Below, piece by piece: positions 37,925 to 46,442 of a stretch of 64,000 nucleotides of DNA. Under the pieces are notes generated by a model. That model saw nothing but the letters and a program-made list of their open reading frames with translations, had not been told where the DNA came from and did not search any database. The position numbers and the translations under genes are program-made. Source of the DNA: Robiginitomaculum sp. (GTDB lineage: Bacteria; Pseudomonadota; Alphaproteobacteria; Caulobacterales; Maricaulaceae); the NCBI GenBank assembly GCA_002733605.1, contig NVWK01000002.1, positions 124,001-188,000 of the forward strand, given 5' to 3'. The stretch's first letter is position 1. Each line of letters opens with the position of its first letter.

Positions 37925-39988
37925 CTACCTAGACGCTTTTTGATCGGCCGCTAAAAACACCTTAAGTGCCAAAACCTGCTTTTCATCAAGCACGTCCTTG
38001 AAATTTGGCATGCCACCATATTCTAAAGCCCCTTCGCTTACAATCGCATCAAAACTTTCATACGTGTTCTCAGACATATTCCATAAATTCGGGTATCCAT
38101 TTTTCGCCCCGCGAAAAGCATGGCAACGCCCACAATTTCCCATGAAAACGCGCCTGCCCTCTGCAACGAATTCAGGCGACACATTACTTTCCGTGTACAC
38201 TGGGTTCAGTGTGTCTGCCTCTAATTCTTCTGGTAAAACCACCGCAACACCTCCAAGTTTAAAAGTCAGCAATTGTGGTTTGTTCTCGTATTTAAGAGCC
38301 GCAACGCCGGGGAGATAGCGCTTAATGCCCCCGCCAAAGCCCGTTAATACGGAAATATATTGCTCGCCGTCTAATGCGTAAGTTATCGGCGCAGCAATAA
38401 TCCCTACGCCCGTTGGAATGGATTTCAAGACTGTGCCGTCTTTAGCATTCAGCACGTCCAAATACCCTTCTGCATTCCCCTGAATAACGATACCTCCCGC
38501 TGTGGCTAAGACGCCGCCGCCCCACCACGACTTAGGCTTAGACTTCCAAACTGCTTTTTGGGCAACAGGGTCCCATGCCGTAAGTACATTTTGAAAAACG
38601 CCTTGCGCTTGGGGACTACCGGGTCTTGGCGGGCGTGCATTTGCCCCCACCAGAATGCTATCTTGCTGAAAGCTTACACTCTGATGAGACGTGAAAGTCA
38701 TTGGTAACTCAAGCATGGGTATATACACGAGTCCAAGGTCTTTATTATAGGCCATAGGTTGCCAATTATGCCCCCCCGCAGTGGACGGCCATATGGTTTT
38801 CCCCTCCTTCTGGTAATTGCCTATCCCCGTCAATACCGGGCGCCCTGTTTCCAAATCAATTCGATCTGCCCAAGTCACACGCGTATATTTTTCGGCAGAA
38901 AGTAACTCACCCGTAACGCGGTCTAAAACATAAAAGAACCCATTCTTCGGCGCCTGCATTATGATGTCGCGGTCTTCACCATTTATAGTCAACCGCGCCA
39001 ATATCATATGTTGCGTCGCCGTATAATCCCAACTGTCTGCGGGTGTCGTCTGGTAATGCCACACCATTTTTCCTGTTTTAGCCTCAAGAGCGACAATAGA
39101 AGAAAGATAAAGATTATCACCTCCCCCGGGACTACGAAGCCAGGAAGGCCAAGGGGAACCATTTCCAACGCCTATATAAAGAACATCCAATTTTGAATCA
39201 TAGACCATTGAATCCCAGACCGTGCCACCACCGCCAACATCCCACCGGCTGTCTTTGCTCCATGTTGTACGGGCTTGGGTGATTTCAATATGTTCGTCTT
39301 CACCCTTTGGATCTCCCGGCACCGTGAAAAACCGCCACACCATCTCTCCTGTCTGCAAATTATAGGCGCTTACATATCCGCGAACACCCAGTTCCGCGCC
39401 GCCATTGCCAATGACTATATTATCGCCAGCTATACGAGGTGCGCCGGTAATGGAGTAAGCCCGACGACGGTCGATTAAAGTATCTTGCCGCCAAATACGT
39501 ACACCGGTCTTTATGTCCAATGCATCTAGATACCCATCCAGAGTGCCGACAAACACTTTACCATCGCGCACTGCCACACCGCGGTTCACTGCATCGCAAC
39601 ACGTCTTTCGTATCCACTGCCCGTCAACTTCGGGATCGTATTCCCAAATAAGTTCACCTGTGCGCGCATCAACCGCGTAAACGACACTCCAGGTGCCCGT
39701 GAAGTATAACACACCACCCACCATTATTGGCGTAGCTTCCATCCCCCTGCGCACTTGACCGCGTGTCGTAAAGCCATCGAATGACCATGCCAATCCAAGT
39801 TCGTTTGCTGTGCCTACATTTATGCCTTTAAGCTCCGAGTAGCGTTGCTCATAGCCATCATGCCCATGAGATGCCCATTCGGCGTCTTTAAAGCCCACAT
39901 TCTCAGCCCCACGATTACACCCAGTGAAACATACGCATACAACCAGTACACACGCACCTAAAAACCAACAATTAAACAATTTCCGCAT
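37925..39988 (-). CDS. PQQ-dependent quinohaemoprotein alcohol dehydrogenase
   Basis: A 687-residue exported enzyme with an eight-bladed PQQ propeller and a C-terminal cytochrome c domain, a type II/III-like quinohaemoprotein dehydrogenase that oxidises alcohols in the periplasm. The adjacent cysteine pair that packs on PQQ is in RKTCCDAVN (about residue 130), tryptophan-docking repeats recur (SSIVALEAKTGKMVWHYQ, LDVLNAKDGTVLKSI), and the haem motif is CGRCHA (about 620). The N-terminal signal ends CFTGC and may be a lipobox. It is divergent from the second PQQ dehydrogenase. Confidence 0.93.
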   Translation of the reverse strand: MRKLFNCWFLGACVLVVCVCFTGCNRGAENVGFKDAEWASHGHDGYEQRYSELKGINVGTANELGLAWSFDGFTTRGQVRRGMEATPIMVGGVLYFTGTWSVVYAVDARTGELIWEYDPEVDGQWIRKTCCDAVNRGVAVRDGKVFVGTLDGYLDALDIKTGVRIWRQDTLIDRRRAYSITGAPRIAGDNIVIGNGGAELGVRGYVSAYNLQTGEMVWRFFTVPGDPKGEDEHIEITQARTTWSKDSRWDVGGGGTVWDSMVYDSKLDVLYIGVGNGSPWPSWLRSPGGGDNLYLSSIVALEAKTGKMVWHYQTTPADSWDYTATQHMILARLTINGEDRDIIMQAPKNGFFYVLDRVTGELLSAEKYTRVTWADRIDLETGRPVLTGIGNYQKEGKTIWPSTAGGHNWQPMAYNKDLGLVYIPMLELPMTFTSHQSVSFQQDSILVGANARPPRPGSPQAQGVFQNVLTAWDPVAQKAVWKSKPKSWWGGGVLATAGGIVIQGNAEGYLDVLNAKDGTVLKSIPTGVGIIAAPITYALDGEQYISVLTGFGGGIKRYLPGVAALKYENKPQLLTFKLGGVAVVLPEELEADTLNPVYTESNVSPEFVAEGRRVFMGNCGRCHAFRGAKNGYPNLWNMSENTYESFDAIVSEGALEYGGMPNFKDVLDEKQVLALKVFLAADQKASR

Positions 39989-40013
39989 AGGGTCACCATC
40001 ACCGTTTCAACAA

Positions 40014-40092
40014 TTATTACGATATTTATGAGCATAAATGGACAAAATAGTCAATTTTCTTCATTTTTTTCCGTTTTTTTCGATATTTATTG
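40014..40092. promoter_or_regulatory. Candidate operators between the two PQQ dehydrogenase genes
   Basis: TTACGATATTTATGAG (40017-40032) and TTCGATATTTATTG (40079-40092) are two near-identical CGATATTTAT sites 61 bp apart in the divergent region. They resemble the TCGA-centred sites at 31264-31340 and 36711-36799. Confidence 0.38.
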
Positions 40093-40146
40093 CGACCTAT
40101 ACCTAACCATGTTACGCCTTGTGTAGTTCCACGGAGGGGATTTGAG

Positions 40147-42081
40147 ATGCATATGACAAAATGGTTTGCGGCACTTTGCCTTGCAGTATTGGCGAATACT
40201 TTGGCCCATGCGGAGGATGCAAAAACACAATGGCCTCTTTTTGGGGGTGATACAGGCGGCAGTCAATATTCACCTTTGTCACAAATTAATACTGAAAATG
40301 TGAAAAAGCTAAAAGTCGCATGGGTACATAAATCTGGTGATCTGCTTATCAACAACAAGCAAAAATGGAAATCTACCGGATATGAAGTGTCCCCCATTCA
40401 CGCAAATAATAGCATCTATTATTGCACACCGCTGAACAGAGTGTTCTCTCTTGATCCCGCCACCGGAGAAGAGCAATGGGTTTTCGACCCCCACGCACCA
40501 GATCCGGTCACTAAAAAACCTTTGATTGATAAAGAAAAATCTGCCGCCTATTGCAGGGGGGTCGCATATTGGGAATCCAAAACGCCGATCCCGGATACAC
40601 CTTGTCAAAAACGGGTATTTAGAGGTGACAATCACGGGCATATATATGCTTTGGATGCCGACACAGGCTTAGCCTGCCGTGATTTCGGCACAGACAAAAA
40701 TCATCCCGGATATGTAAGCAACTGGGATTATCCTGTGCACGGGGAAGACCCGTATCGTGGTACGGCTTCACCGCCTACCGTCATTGGAGATATCATGATT
40801 GCCGGCTCCGGCGCAGTAGATAGTATCGCAAATTCTAATGATGGTGTTGTACGTGGGTGGCATGCGATCACCGGTAAATTATTATGGGAGTTTAACCCGA
40901 TCCCCGAAGGCAAACGCGAGTTGACAGGTGCCGGCAATGTCTGGGGCCCAATGACAGTCGATGAAAAAAACGGTCTCGTATTCTTACCTACGACCAGCCC
41001 TTCGCCTGACTATTACGGCGGTACACGCAAATTCGCCATGCCTTTAACAAGTGCGATCGTTGCCTTAAATGCAAAAACCGGAGACGTGGTTTGGTCTTTC
41101 CAAACTGTGCGACATGATGTTTTTGATTATGATCATGGCGCCCACCCATTACTCGTGACCATTAAAAAAGATGGCCAACTTCGAGACGTCGCTATTTTAC
41201 ACACAAAAATGGGCTGGGTTTTTGTATTTGACCGGAAGACAGGCGAACACTTGTGGCCGATAGGGGAAATGGTTGTTCCCAAGTCCACCGTTCCAGGCGA
41301 TGTTGCCGCACCAACCCAACCGATACCATTAGGCATCGACCCGATCGCCAAGCAATCTATTTCAAAATATGATATGTGGGGGATAACCCCATTGGATAAG
41401 CTTTGGTGTGAACGGAAGTATGAAACGCTTCGTAATGAGGGCATATATACGCCACCAAGTCAGGAAGGTTCAATTGCTTCACCGTCACCATTTGGAGGGA
41501 GTAATTGGGGGGGCGCAAGCTTTGACCCAACAACGAACCAACTTATTGTTAAAGCCCAAAACCTGCCGATGATATTAAAAATCACACGTGCAGATGAAAT
41601 CGATCCAAACGGGCCACCCATTTTCAGCTCTCGACCATTAGTCGGTACAGAATATTATTTTGAAGGTGAAGTCTTCATGTCTCCATTGGGCATTCCGTGT
41701 AGCGCACCACCATGGGGCACACTCACGGCCCTTAATATGGATACAGGTAAAATAAACTGGCAAGTGCCTTTGGGGCAATCCAGGCGTCTTGGCATAAATG
41801 TTCCCAACTTCTTTGGTTGGGGTGCCCCGAATGTAGGTGGCCCAATTTCCACGGCCGGAGGCCTTACATTTATTGCCGCAACAATGGATGGTAAATTTCG
41901 CGCATTTGATACCAAGACCGGCAAAGTACTCTGGCAGGACAAACTGCCCGCAGCCGGTCCATCGGTCCCCATGAGTTACGAAGTTGGTGGCCGTCAATTT
42001 GTTGTCACCACAGCAGGAGGCGTCGCGCGCCTTTATAACCGTTTGGATGATTCCTTGGTTGCCTATGCGTTACCGCAATGA
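40147..42081 (+). CDS. PQQ-dependent glucose/quinate-type dehydrogenase, soluble form
   Basis: A 644-residue periplasmic quinoprotein. It has a signal peptide (MHMTKWFAALCL to AHA) and then a propeller domain like the catalytic part of membrane glucose or quinate dehydrogenase: FGGDTGGSQYSPLSQI, FDYDHGAHPLLV, GWVFVFDRKTGE, SPSPFGGSNWGG, GGPISTAGGLTFIAA. The five N-terminal membrane helices of the classical enzymes are absent. The ATG at 40147 has GGAGGG about 8 nt upstream. In a neighbourhood of phenolic-ester hydrolases, quinate or a related polyol is a reasonable substrate guess. Confidence 0.88.
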   Translation: MHMTKWFAALCLAVLANTLAHAEDAKTQWPLFGGDTGGSQYSPLSQINTENVKKLKVAWVHKSGDLLINNKQKWKSTGYEVSPIHANNSIYYCTPLNRVFSLDPATGEEQWVFDPHAPDPVTKKPLIDKEKSAAYCRGVAYWESKTPIPDTPCQKRVFRGDNHGHIYALDADTGLACRDFGTDKNHPGYVSNWDYPVHGEDPYRGTASPPTVIGDIMIAGSGAVDSIANSNDGVVRGWHAITGKLLWEFNPIPEGKRELTGAGNVWGPMTVDEKNGLVFLPTTSPSPDYYGGTRKFAMPLTSAIVALNAKTGDVVWSFQTVRHDVFDYDHGAHPLLVTIKKDGQLRDVAILHTKMGWVFVFDRKTGEHLWPIGEMVVPKSTVPGDVAAPTQPIPLGIDPIAKQSISKYDMWGITPLDKLWCERKYETLRNEGIYTPPSQEGSIASPSPFGGSNWGGASFDPTTNQLIVKAQNLPMILKITRADEIDPNGPPIFSSRPLVGTEYYFEGEVFMSPLGIPCSAPPWGTLTALNMDTGKINWQVPLGQSRRLGINVPNFFGWGAPNVGGPISTAGGLTFIAATMDGKFRAFDTKTGKVLWQDKLPAAGPSVPMSYEVGGRQFVVTTAGGVARLYNRLDDSLVAYALPQ

Positions 42082-42357
42082 AAAAATGTAACACTTTGCG
42101 ACTTCTTTGTACGCACGAATGCCTGCTCTGGCGGCAAAACGGACAAAGCCTCAGGCTCTGCGATTAAATGTGGTCGGCGGCGCGCCCGCAAACGGCGAAC
42201 GGGAAGACTTGAATAAACACCAATGCGGAATCCAACTTAGAGCGGTTTTTACATCGTCATTAGTCTCCTATCACATAAAATATGCGATAAACGATAAATA
42301 ATTTGCGTTTATCAATAATAACAGGTAAGGATCACGCATCGGATTAAGAGGTCGGAA

Positions 42358-43062
42358 ATGTTAGACACAGAATATTTAGATTCGCAGAGATGGGCCCAAT
42401 ATGCCGGATGGGCGCTTTTAGGAACGATTATTATTGGTATCTTTGCCGCGTTTTTCATCAGCCAGGGCATTGACATCAACATGTCTGCTGACGTCGCCGC
42501 AACCGCTGAAAACATGCTGGATGCTGAATTGCGACTTAGGGCCAAAGCGTATATCGCATTGCTAATATTTTCCTTGGAAGCCGTTGTCAGCGTCGGATTT
42601 TTTATGCTGCTGAGAAAATTCGGCCCCTTACTGGCTGCATGGAGTTTGTTTGTCAGCCTTTCAGCGTCCGCAACTCATGTTGTTGGGCGCCATGTTTGCT
42701 ATGAATGCCGCTGAATTTGCGAGCGACCCCGCGTACACCACTATGGTCAATGAGGCTCAGCGTTTGATGCTGGCTGGCCTGCAAGCAACGTCTGATTACA
42801 CCTCGTTTCATCTTGGACTTATTATCTCAAGCGCGGCAAATGCCGGCTTCTTTTATCTGTTCATAAAGTCGGGGCTGATCCCGAAACTGATCGCAGGCTG
42901 GGGTTTATTTGTTCGCTATTTGTCGTGATCACCATCATCGGTCGCGATTTTGTGCCTGTCTTGGGAAACAATGCCATTACAACGGCGTTCATGATATCTA
43001 ATCTGGTCGCTCTTGTTTCGACGGGCCTATACTTGGGCATTAAGGGCGTTCGTCGCCCTTAA
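42358..43062 (+). pseudogene. DUF4386-like membrane protein gene with two compensating frameshifts
   Basis: Three reading-frame pieces join into one ~234-residue membrane protein: the start frame to about 42660, the +1 frame to about 42910, then the original frame to the TAA at 43060-43062 (ending GLYLGIKGVRRP). The joined product has about six hydrophobic helices and a DUF4386-like pattern (RKFGPLLAAW, LIAGWGLF, FVVITIIG). The two shifts cancel, so this is a decayed gene, two sequencing errors, or a gene only mildly altered in the middle. The function is unknown. Confidence 0.65.
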
Positions 43063-43175
43063 GCGTAAGCAAAAGTTTGTACCATAAGTATCGTTGCAGG
43101 AAGATTTATTCAGGCCTACCTCACGCCTCCCTCATCTGAGGTGATGGACAACCGCAACGTTTGCATACGCCTATT

Positions 43176-43526
43176 TCAAAGTTTATCAGGTTCATGCATC
43201 ATTAGAAATTCGTCTCCCGGCACAGGTTGCGGAAGCGCCAAAATGTAGACAACACGATCCTTCACAGCGCCTTCTGCGTGGAGTGTTTTTGCAGGAACAA
43301 TAATCTTATCACCCGCCGCAACCGAGGTTCTCTTGCCGCTTGCTTCGTCAAAAAAATCAGTCTCGCCTTCCATGATATAGGCATGTACTTCATCTGAATG
43401 CCAATGAACGGGCAGACCTTCAGAGGGGCCGGAGACAAAGGTTGTTGGCCAGGTTCCGTTCGCTTTTATATCGTCGAGTACGTCTGCGGTCGTCTCAAAA
43501 AAACCGGTAAAAAATTGAAGTGACAT
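43176..43526 (-). CDS. Small cupin-domain protein
   Basis: A 116-residue single-domain cupin. The metal-binding motif 1 is PVHWHSDEVHAYIMEGE (H-x-H...E) and motif 2 contains DKIIVPAKTLHAEG. GGGAG lies about 7 nt before the ATG. It could be a small dioxygenase, isomerase or sensor; nothing more specific can be read. It is divergent from the LysR gene, which probably regulates it. Confidence 0.82.
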   Translation of the reverse strand: MSLQFFTGFFETTADVLDDIKANGTWPTTFVSGPSEGLPVHWHSDEVHAYIMEGETDFFDEASGKRTSVAAGDKIIVPAKTLHAEGAVKDRVVYILALPQPVPGDEFLMMHEPDKL

Positions 43527-43628
43527 TCATTGCTCCCTGTATTTAACGTCTTATGCCTTGACAGTAAGTTCATTTTTTAGTGTAGTAAATGCATACTTTG
43601 TCATCACACCCATGGAAAAAACGCACGA

Positions 43629-44534
43629 ATGGAATTATCTTCGCTTCGCATTTTCGTTAATTCCGTAAAACTTGGCAGTTTTGCAGCTGTTGCTCGTCAA
43701 ATGGGGCTTGATCCATCAACCGTATCGCGATCCATTACGAACCTAGAGTCCGAATTGGGGTTTCGCGTACTTCAACGCACGACTCGTAAACTTTCTCCGA
43801 CCGAAGCAGGTTCCGTTTACTTAGACCGCATTCAAGGCCTCATAGATGGCTTTGACCTAGCGGGTGAAGAAGCTCGGGATTTGGTCAATCAGCCTCAGGG
43901 CAGTCTACGTATCGCAGCTTGTACATCCTTCGGCCCGCGCGTGTTGGCACCACTCTTGCCCAAGCTAATGGAGCTCTACCCTGATTTGACAATCGAACTT
44001 CTGTTGTCAGACCAACAGGTTGATATTATCAAAGAGGAAATTGATCTGGCGATCCGGTTTGGCAAGAGGCCGACAGGTAATTTTATTTCCACGCGACTTA
44101 AGCCTCGAAGATTTCATACATGTGCAAGTCCCAACTTTATTCAAAAACACGGAAGACCCTCACAGCCTAAAGACCTTGCAAATCTGGATTGCATTGTATT
44201 TCGAATTCCGGGACACTCCGCTGTGTGGAAGTTTCGAGATAAGAACCAGCAATTGACAGAAGTCCCGATAACCGGAAAGCTTACCACCTTGCACGGAACG
44301 ACGATGACGGCCGCTGCGCTCGCAGGCGTGGGGATCGCCATGCTACCTGACTGGCTATGCGCCCAAGAGGTTAAAAACAAGAGCCTGATTGACATTTTCC
44401 CCGGTTTTGTTTGTACGGGTACGGAGTTTGATACGTCCGCATGGCTAATGTATCCTAGCCGACAGTATCTTCCTTTGAAGGTTAAGAAGTTCATCGACTT
44501 CCTGAAGCATGAGCTTGGCGACCTTAATCCATGA
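43629..44534 (+). CDS. LysR-family transcriptional regulator
   Basis: A 301-residue LTTR. The winged helix-turn-helix at the N-terminus has SFAAVARQMGLDPSTVSRSI and ELGFRVLQRTTRKLSPTEAG, followed by a periplasmic-binding-like effector domain (about 90-295). The divergent arrangement with the cupin gene, about 100 nt apart, is the usual LTTR layout and suggests it controls that gene. The inducer is unknown. Confidence 0.93.
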   Translation: MELSSLRIFVNSVKLGSFAAVARQMGLDPSTVSRSITNLESELGFRVLQRTTRKLSPTEAGSVYLDRIQGLIDGFDLAGEEARDLVNQPQGSLRIAACTSFGPRVLAPLLPKLMELYPDLTIELLLSDQQVDIIKEEIDLAIRFGKRPTGNFISTRLKPRRFHTCASPNFIQKHGRPSQPKDLANLDCIVFRIPGHSAVWKFRDKNQQLTEVPITGKLTTLHGTTMTAAALAGVGIAMLPDWLCAQEVKNKSLIDIFPGFVCTGTEFDTSAWLMYPSRQYLPLKVKKFIDFLKHELGDLNP

Positions 44535-44657
44535 TATAAATCCACCTAGCCAGACTTGTCTCCGGAAGAAATCTCTACAACTCAAAGCACATGCATAACC
44601 CCCTTGAGTTTCGTGTTTCTACACTTATTGAGGTCGTAGTTTTTATATCGTCGTTTC

Positions 44658-45302
44658 TTAGCCTACACCGTAAAGGTAAATCTGAGTAATGCCTATGAAA
44701 TTATACGTCATATGCGTCATGATTACAGGTAGTAATTTCCGTCCGGAAAAAACATACACCAAACCAAAAACTATGCTGCAGAATACTGACACAATAAAGC
44801 CGGAGATGCCCTGATATAAATGTCCGTACCCGAACACGAAAGAAATCAGCACGACGAGTGGCAAACTCCACTTCTCGCCAAATATTTTACTGCCCCATCC
44901 AATGAAGTATCCTCTAAAGAAAACTTCCTCCACGATTCCGCCAAATACAAGGCCCAAAACAAGCAAGCCGAAATATTTACCTAAGTTGCCTTCTATATTG
45001 GCAAACTGGCTAAGATCAATCTTTGAGCCGGTGAGGCGTTCCACCCAAGGTTCCAATAGTCCATTGCCAATGAGGGCCAATACCAATCCCGCCACTAGGC
45101 CAATTCCAATTGAAACCAGATAGCTACGGTGAACCAAGGCAAATGTCGGCTTTCGAGAGGCTTCGACGAAAATAAGGGCGAGCACCGTAAAACCAAGCCA
45201 AAACAAACCTGTTAGATCTGTGACCCATATCAACGGGATGAGCGGCGCTAGCCACACCAACCAATGAAATTTTGAAGGGATTTTTCGCAGGTTTATTAAC
45301 AT
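44658..45302 (-). CDS. CPBP-family intramembrane metalloprotease
   Basis: A 214-residue polytopic membrane protein with the CPBP (Abi/CAAX-protease-like) motifs: EEVFFRGYF (motif 1, glutamates and arginine), GYGHLYQG (motif 2, histidine) and THMTYNFIG (motif 3, His-x3-Asn). About six to seven membrane segments are present. The family includes Rce1-type proteases and bacteriocin-immunity proteins. It is divergent from the PadR gene. Confidence 0.87.
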   Translation of the reverse strand: MLINLRKIPSKFHWLVWLAPLIPLIWVTDLTGLFWLGFTVLALIFVEASRKPTFALVHRSYLVSIGIGLVAGLVLALIGNGLLEPWVERLTGSKIDLSQFANIEGNLGKYFGLLVLGLVFGGIVEEVFFRGYFIGWGSKIFGEKWSLPLVVLISFVFGYGHLYQGISGFIVSVFCSIVFGLVYVFSGRKLLPVIMTHMTYNFIGITQIYLYGVG

Positions 45303-45379
45303 TACACATTGCCTTATAGTTCGATTCGTACTAAATTAATAACTATCAATAACGCCCGACAATTACAAGGAAAAATTAT

Positions 45380-45907
45380 TTGTCTGACCTAACTGAATTA
45401 GAAGGCGCCGCGTTAAGCCTGATTTCCCGCTCACAGCCTATGACGACCTATGCTGTGCGCAGTGTTTTTCAGCAGTCTTTAACGAACAGTTGGAGCGCCA
45501 GCGCCGGCTCCATCTATCCGCTTGTCAGGAAACTCTTGCGGGCTAATTTGCTCAGCGAGACGCAACAAAAAGGTGACGGGCGCGGCACAAAGATGCTGAG
45601 CATTACCCGCTCTGGAAAAACGGCGTTGCGTGACTGGGTAAGGGCCACAGATGCAAATGTCATAGACCCCGTCGCTGATCCCATTCGTACACGGAGCCAT
45701 TATCTGGATAGCCTGCCCTCACGAGAGCAAAAACGGCTGGTCACGGAATGGCAGCGACTTTCGCGTAATGTCATCGCACAAATCAAAGTGTCGATCGAAC
45801 AGGGCCAAAAAAGTGGTGATCGTTTAGAAGTCCGAGCGCTTCGGGCTTCCCAACTGCAGATGGAAGCCCGGCTTACGTGGCTAAGCGAGTTGGAAAAAGA
45901 ACTGTAG
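45380..45907 (+). CDS. PadR-family transcriptional regulator
   Basis: A 175-residue winged-helix repressor. The N-terminal PadR domain shows LEGAALSLISRSQPMTTYAV, SWSASAGSIYPLVRKL and RGTKMLSITRSGKTAL; a helical C-terminal dimerisation region follows (about 100-170). It begins with TTG, supported by AAGGA 8 nt upstream. It may control itself and the divergent CPBP protease gene. Confidence 0.87.
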   Translation: MSDLTELEGAALSLISRSQPMTTYAVRSVFQQSLTNSWSASAGSIYPLVRKLLRANLLSETQQKGDGRGTKMLSITRSGKTALRDWVRATDANVIDPVADPIRTRSHYLDSLPSREQKRLVTEWQRLSRNVIAQIKVSIEQGQKSGDRLEVRALRASQLQMEARLTWLSELEKEL

Positions 45908-46442
45908 TTAGGGCATTGTCAGAGGAACGTTCGTGATCCGTAAATAACGGGTATTTATCGTTGTGCCCCGAGCATTTTATTCAAATATTACAAAACACCA
46001 CCTGAAACTGTCCGCCTCGCCGTCTTCACGTATGTCAGGCTTCCTCTATCTTTAAGAAATGTAGAAAATTTACGGCCTGCACACGGCATTGCTACCCTGT
46101 TCTATTATTCGAGAAACCTATCAATGATGCTGTAGCCGCCTCCAGCCGTTATGAGCGGTCGAGCAAACTCTCTCTGAGTACAGACCTAAATCTGTGACAT
46201 AAGCGCTGACGTCAGACAAGATACTTATGCACTTACAACTCGTTGATTTTATTGAATAATTTTAAGTAATGGCGCACTTGCGACGAGAAACCTCGAACCA
46301 ATTTTGGGAAGAACTAGAACACTGCAACGCACATTTATCTGTTTTTGCACCTAAATAGTATTGAGGGCAGTCACAGTCCATAACTTCATTATTATGAAAT
46401 GATCTATGTGATAAAATGTATCAACCCCAGATAGGTTAAACG
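45908..46442. other. Intergenic interval containing the left element end
   Basis: 535 bp without a complete gene. The left copy of the attachment core is at 46269-46278. From there a plus-strand frame runs in phase with the core to a TAG at 46356-46358; it would be the recombinase tail in the circular form. From 45908 to 46268 I see no coding sequence, RNA gene or clear repeat. Confidence 0.6.
46269..46278 (+). repeat. Left attachment-site core (direct repeat of tRNA-Arg 3' end)
   Basis: ATGGCGCACT here repeats the sequence at 63429-63438, where it covers the 3' CCA end and acceptor stem of tRNA-Arg. The flanks differ, as expected for a serine recombinase that needs only a short identical core. 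This marks the predicted left end of the element. Confidence 0.6.

Noticed and set aside
42107..42301. 64-codon plus-strand frame after the PQQ dehydrogenase
   Set aside because: No ribosome site, no recognisable family, and a composition that changes along the frame; treated as non-coding.
46269..46300. A partial tRNA gene at the left element end (GGTTCGA...GTGCGCCA on the minus strand)
   Set aside because: The TTCGA-to-CCA distance is 5 nt longer than in the tRNA-Arg gene and no acceptor pairing is possible, so only the 10-bp core is claimed.
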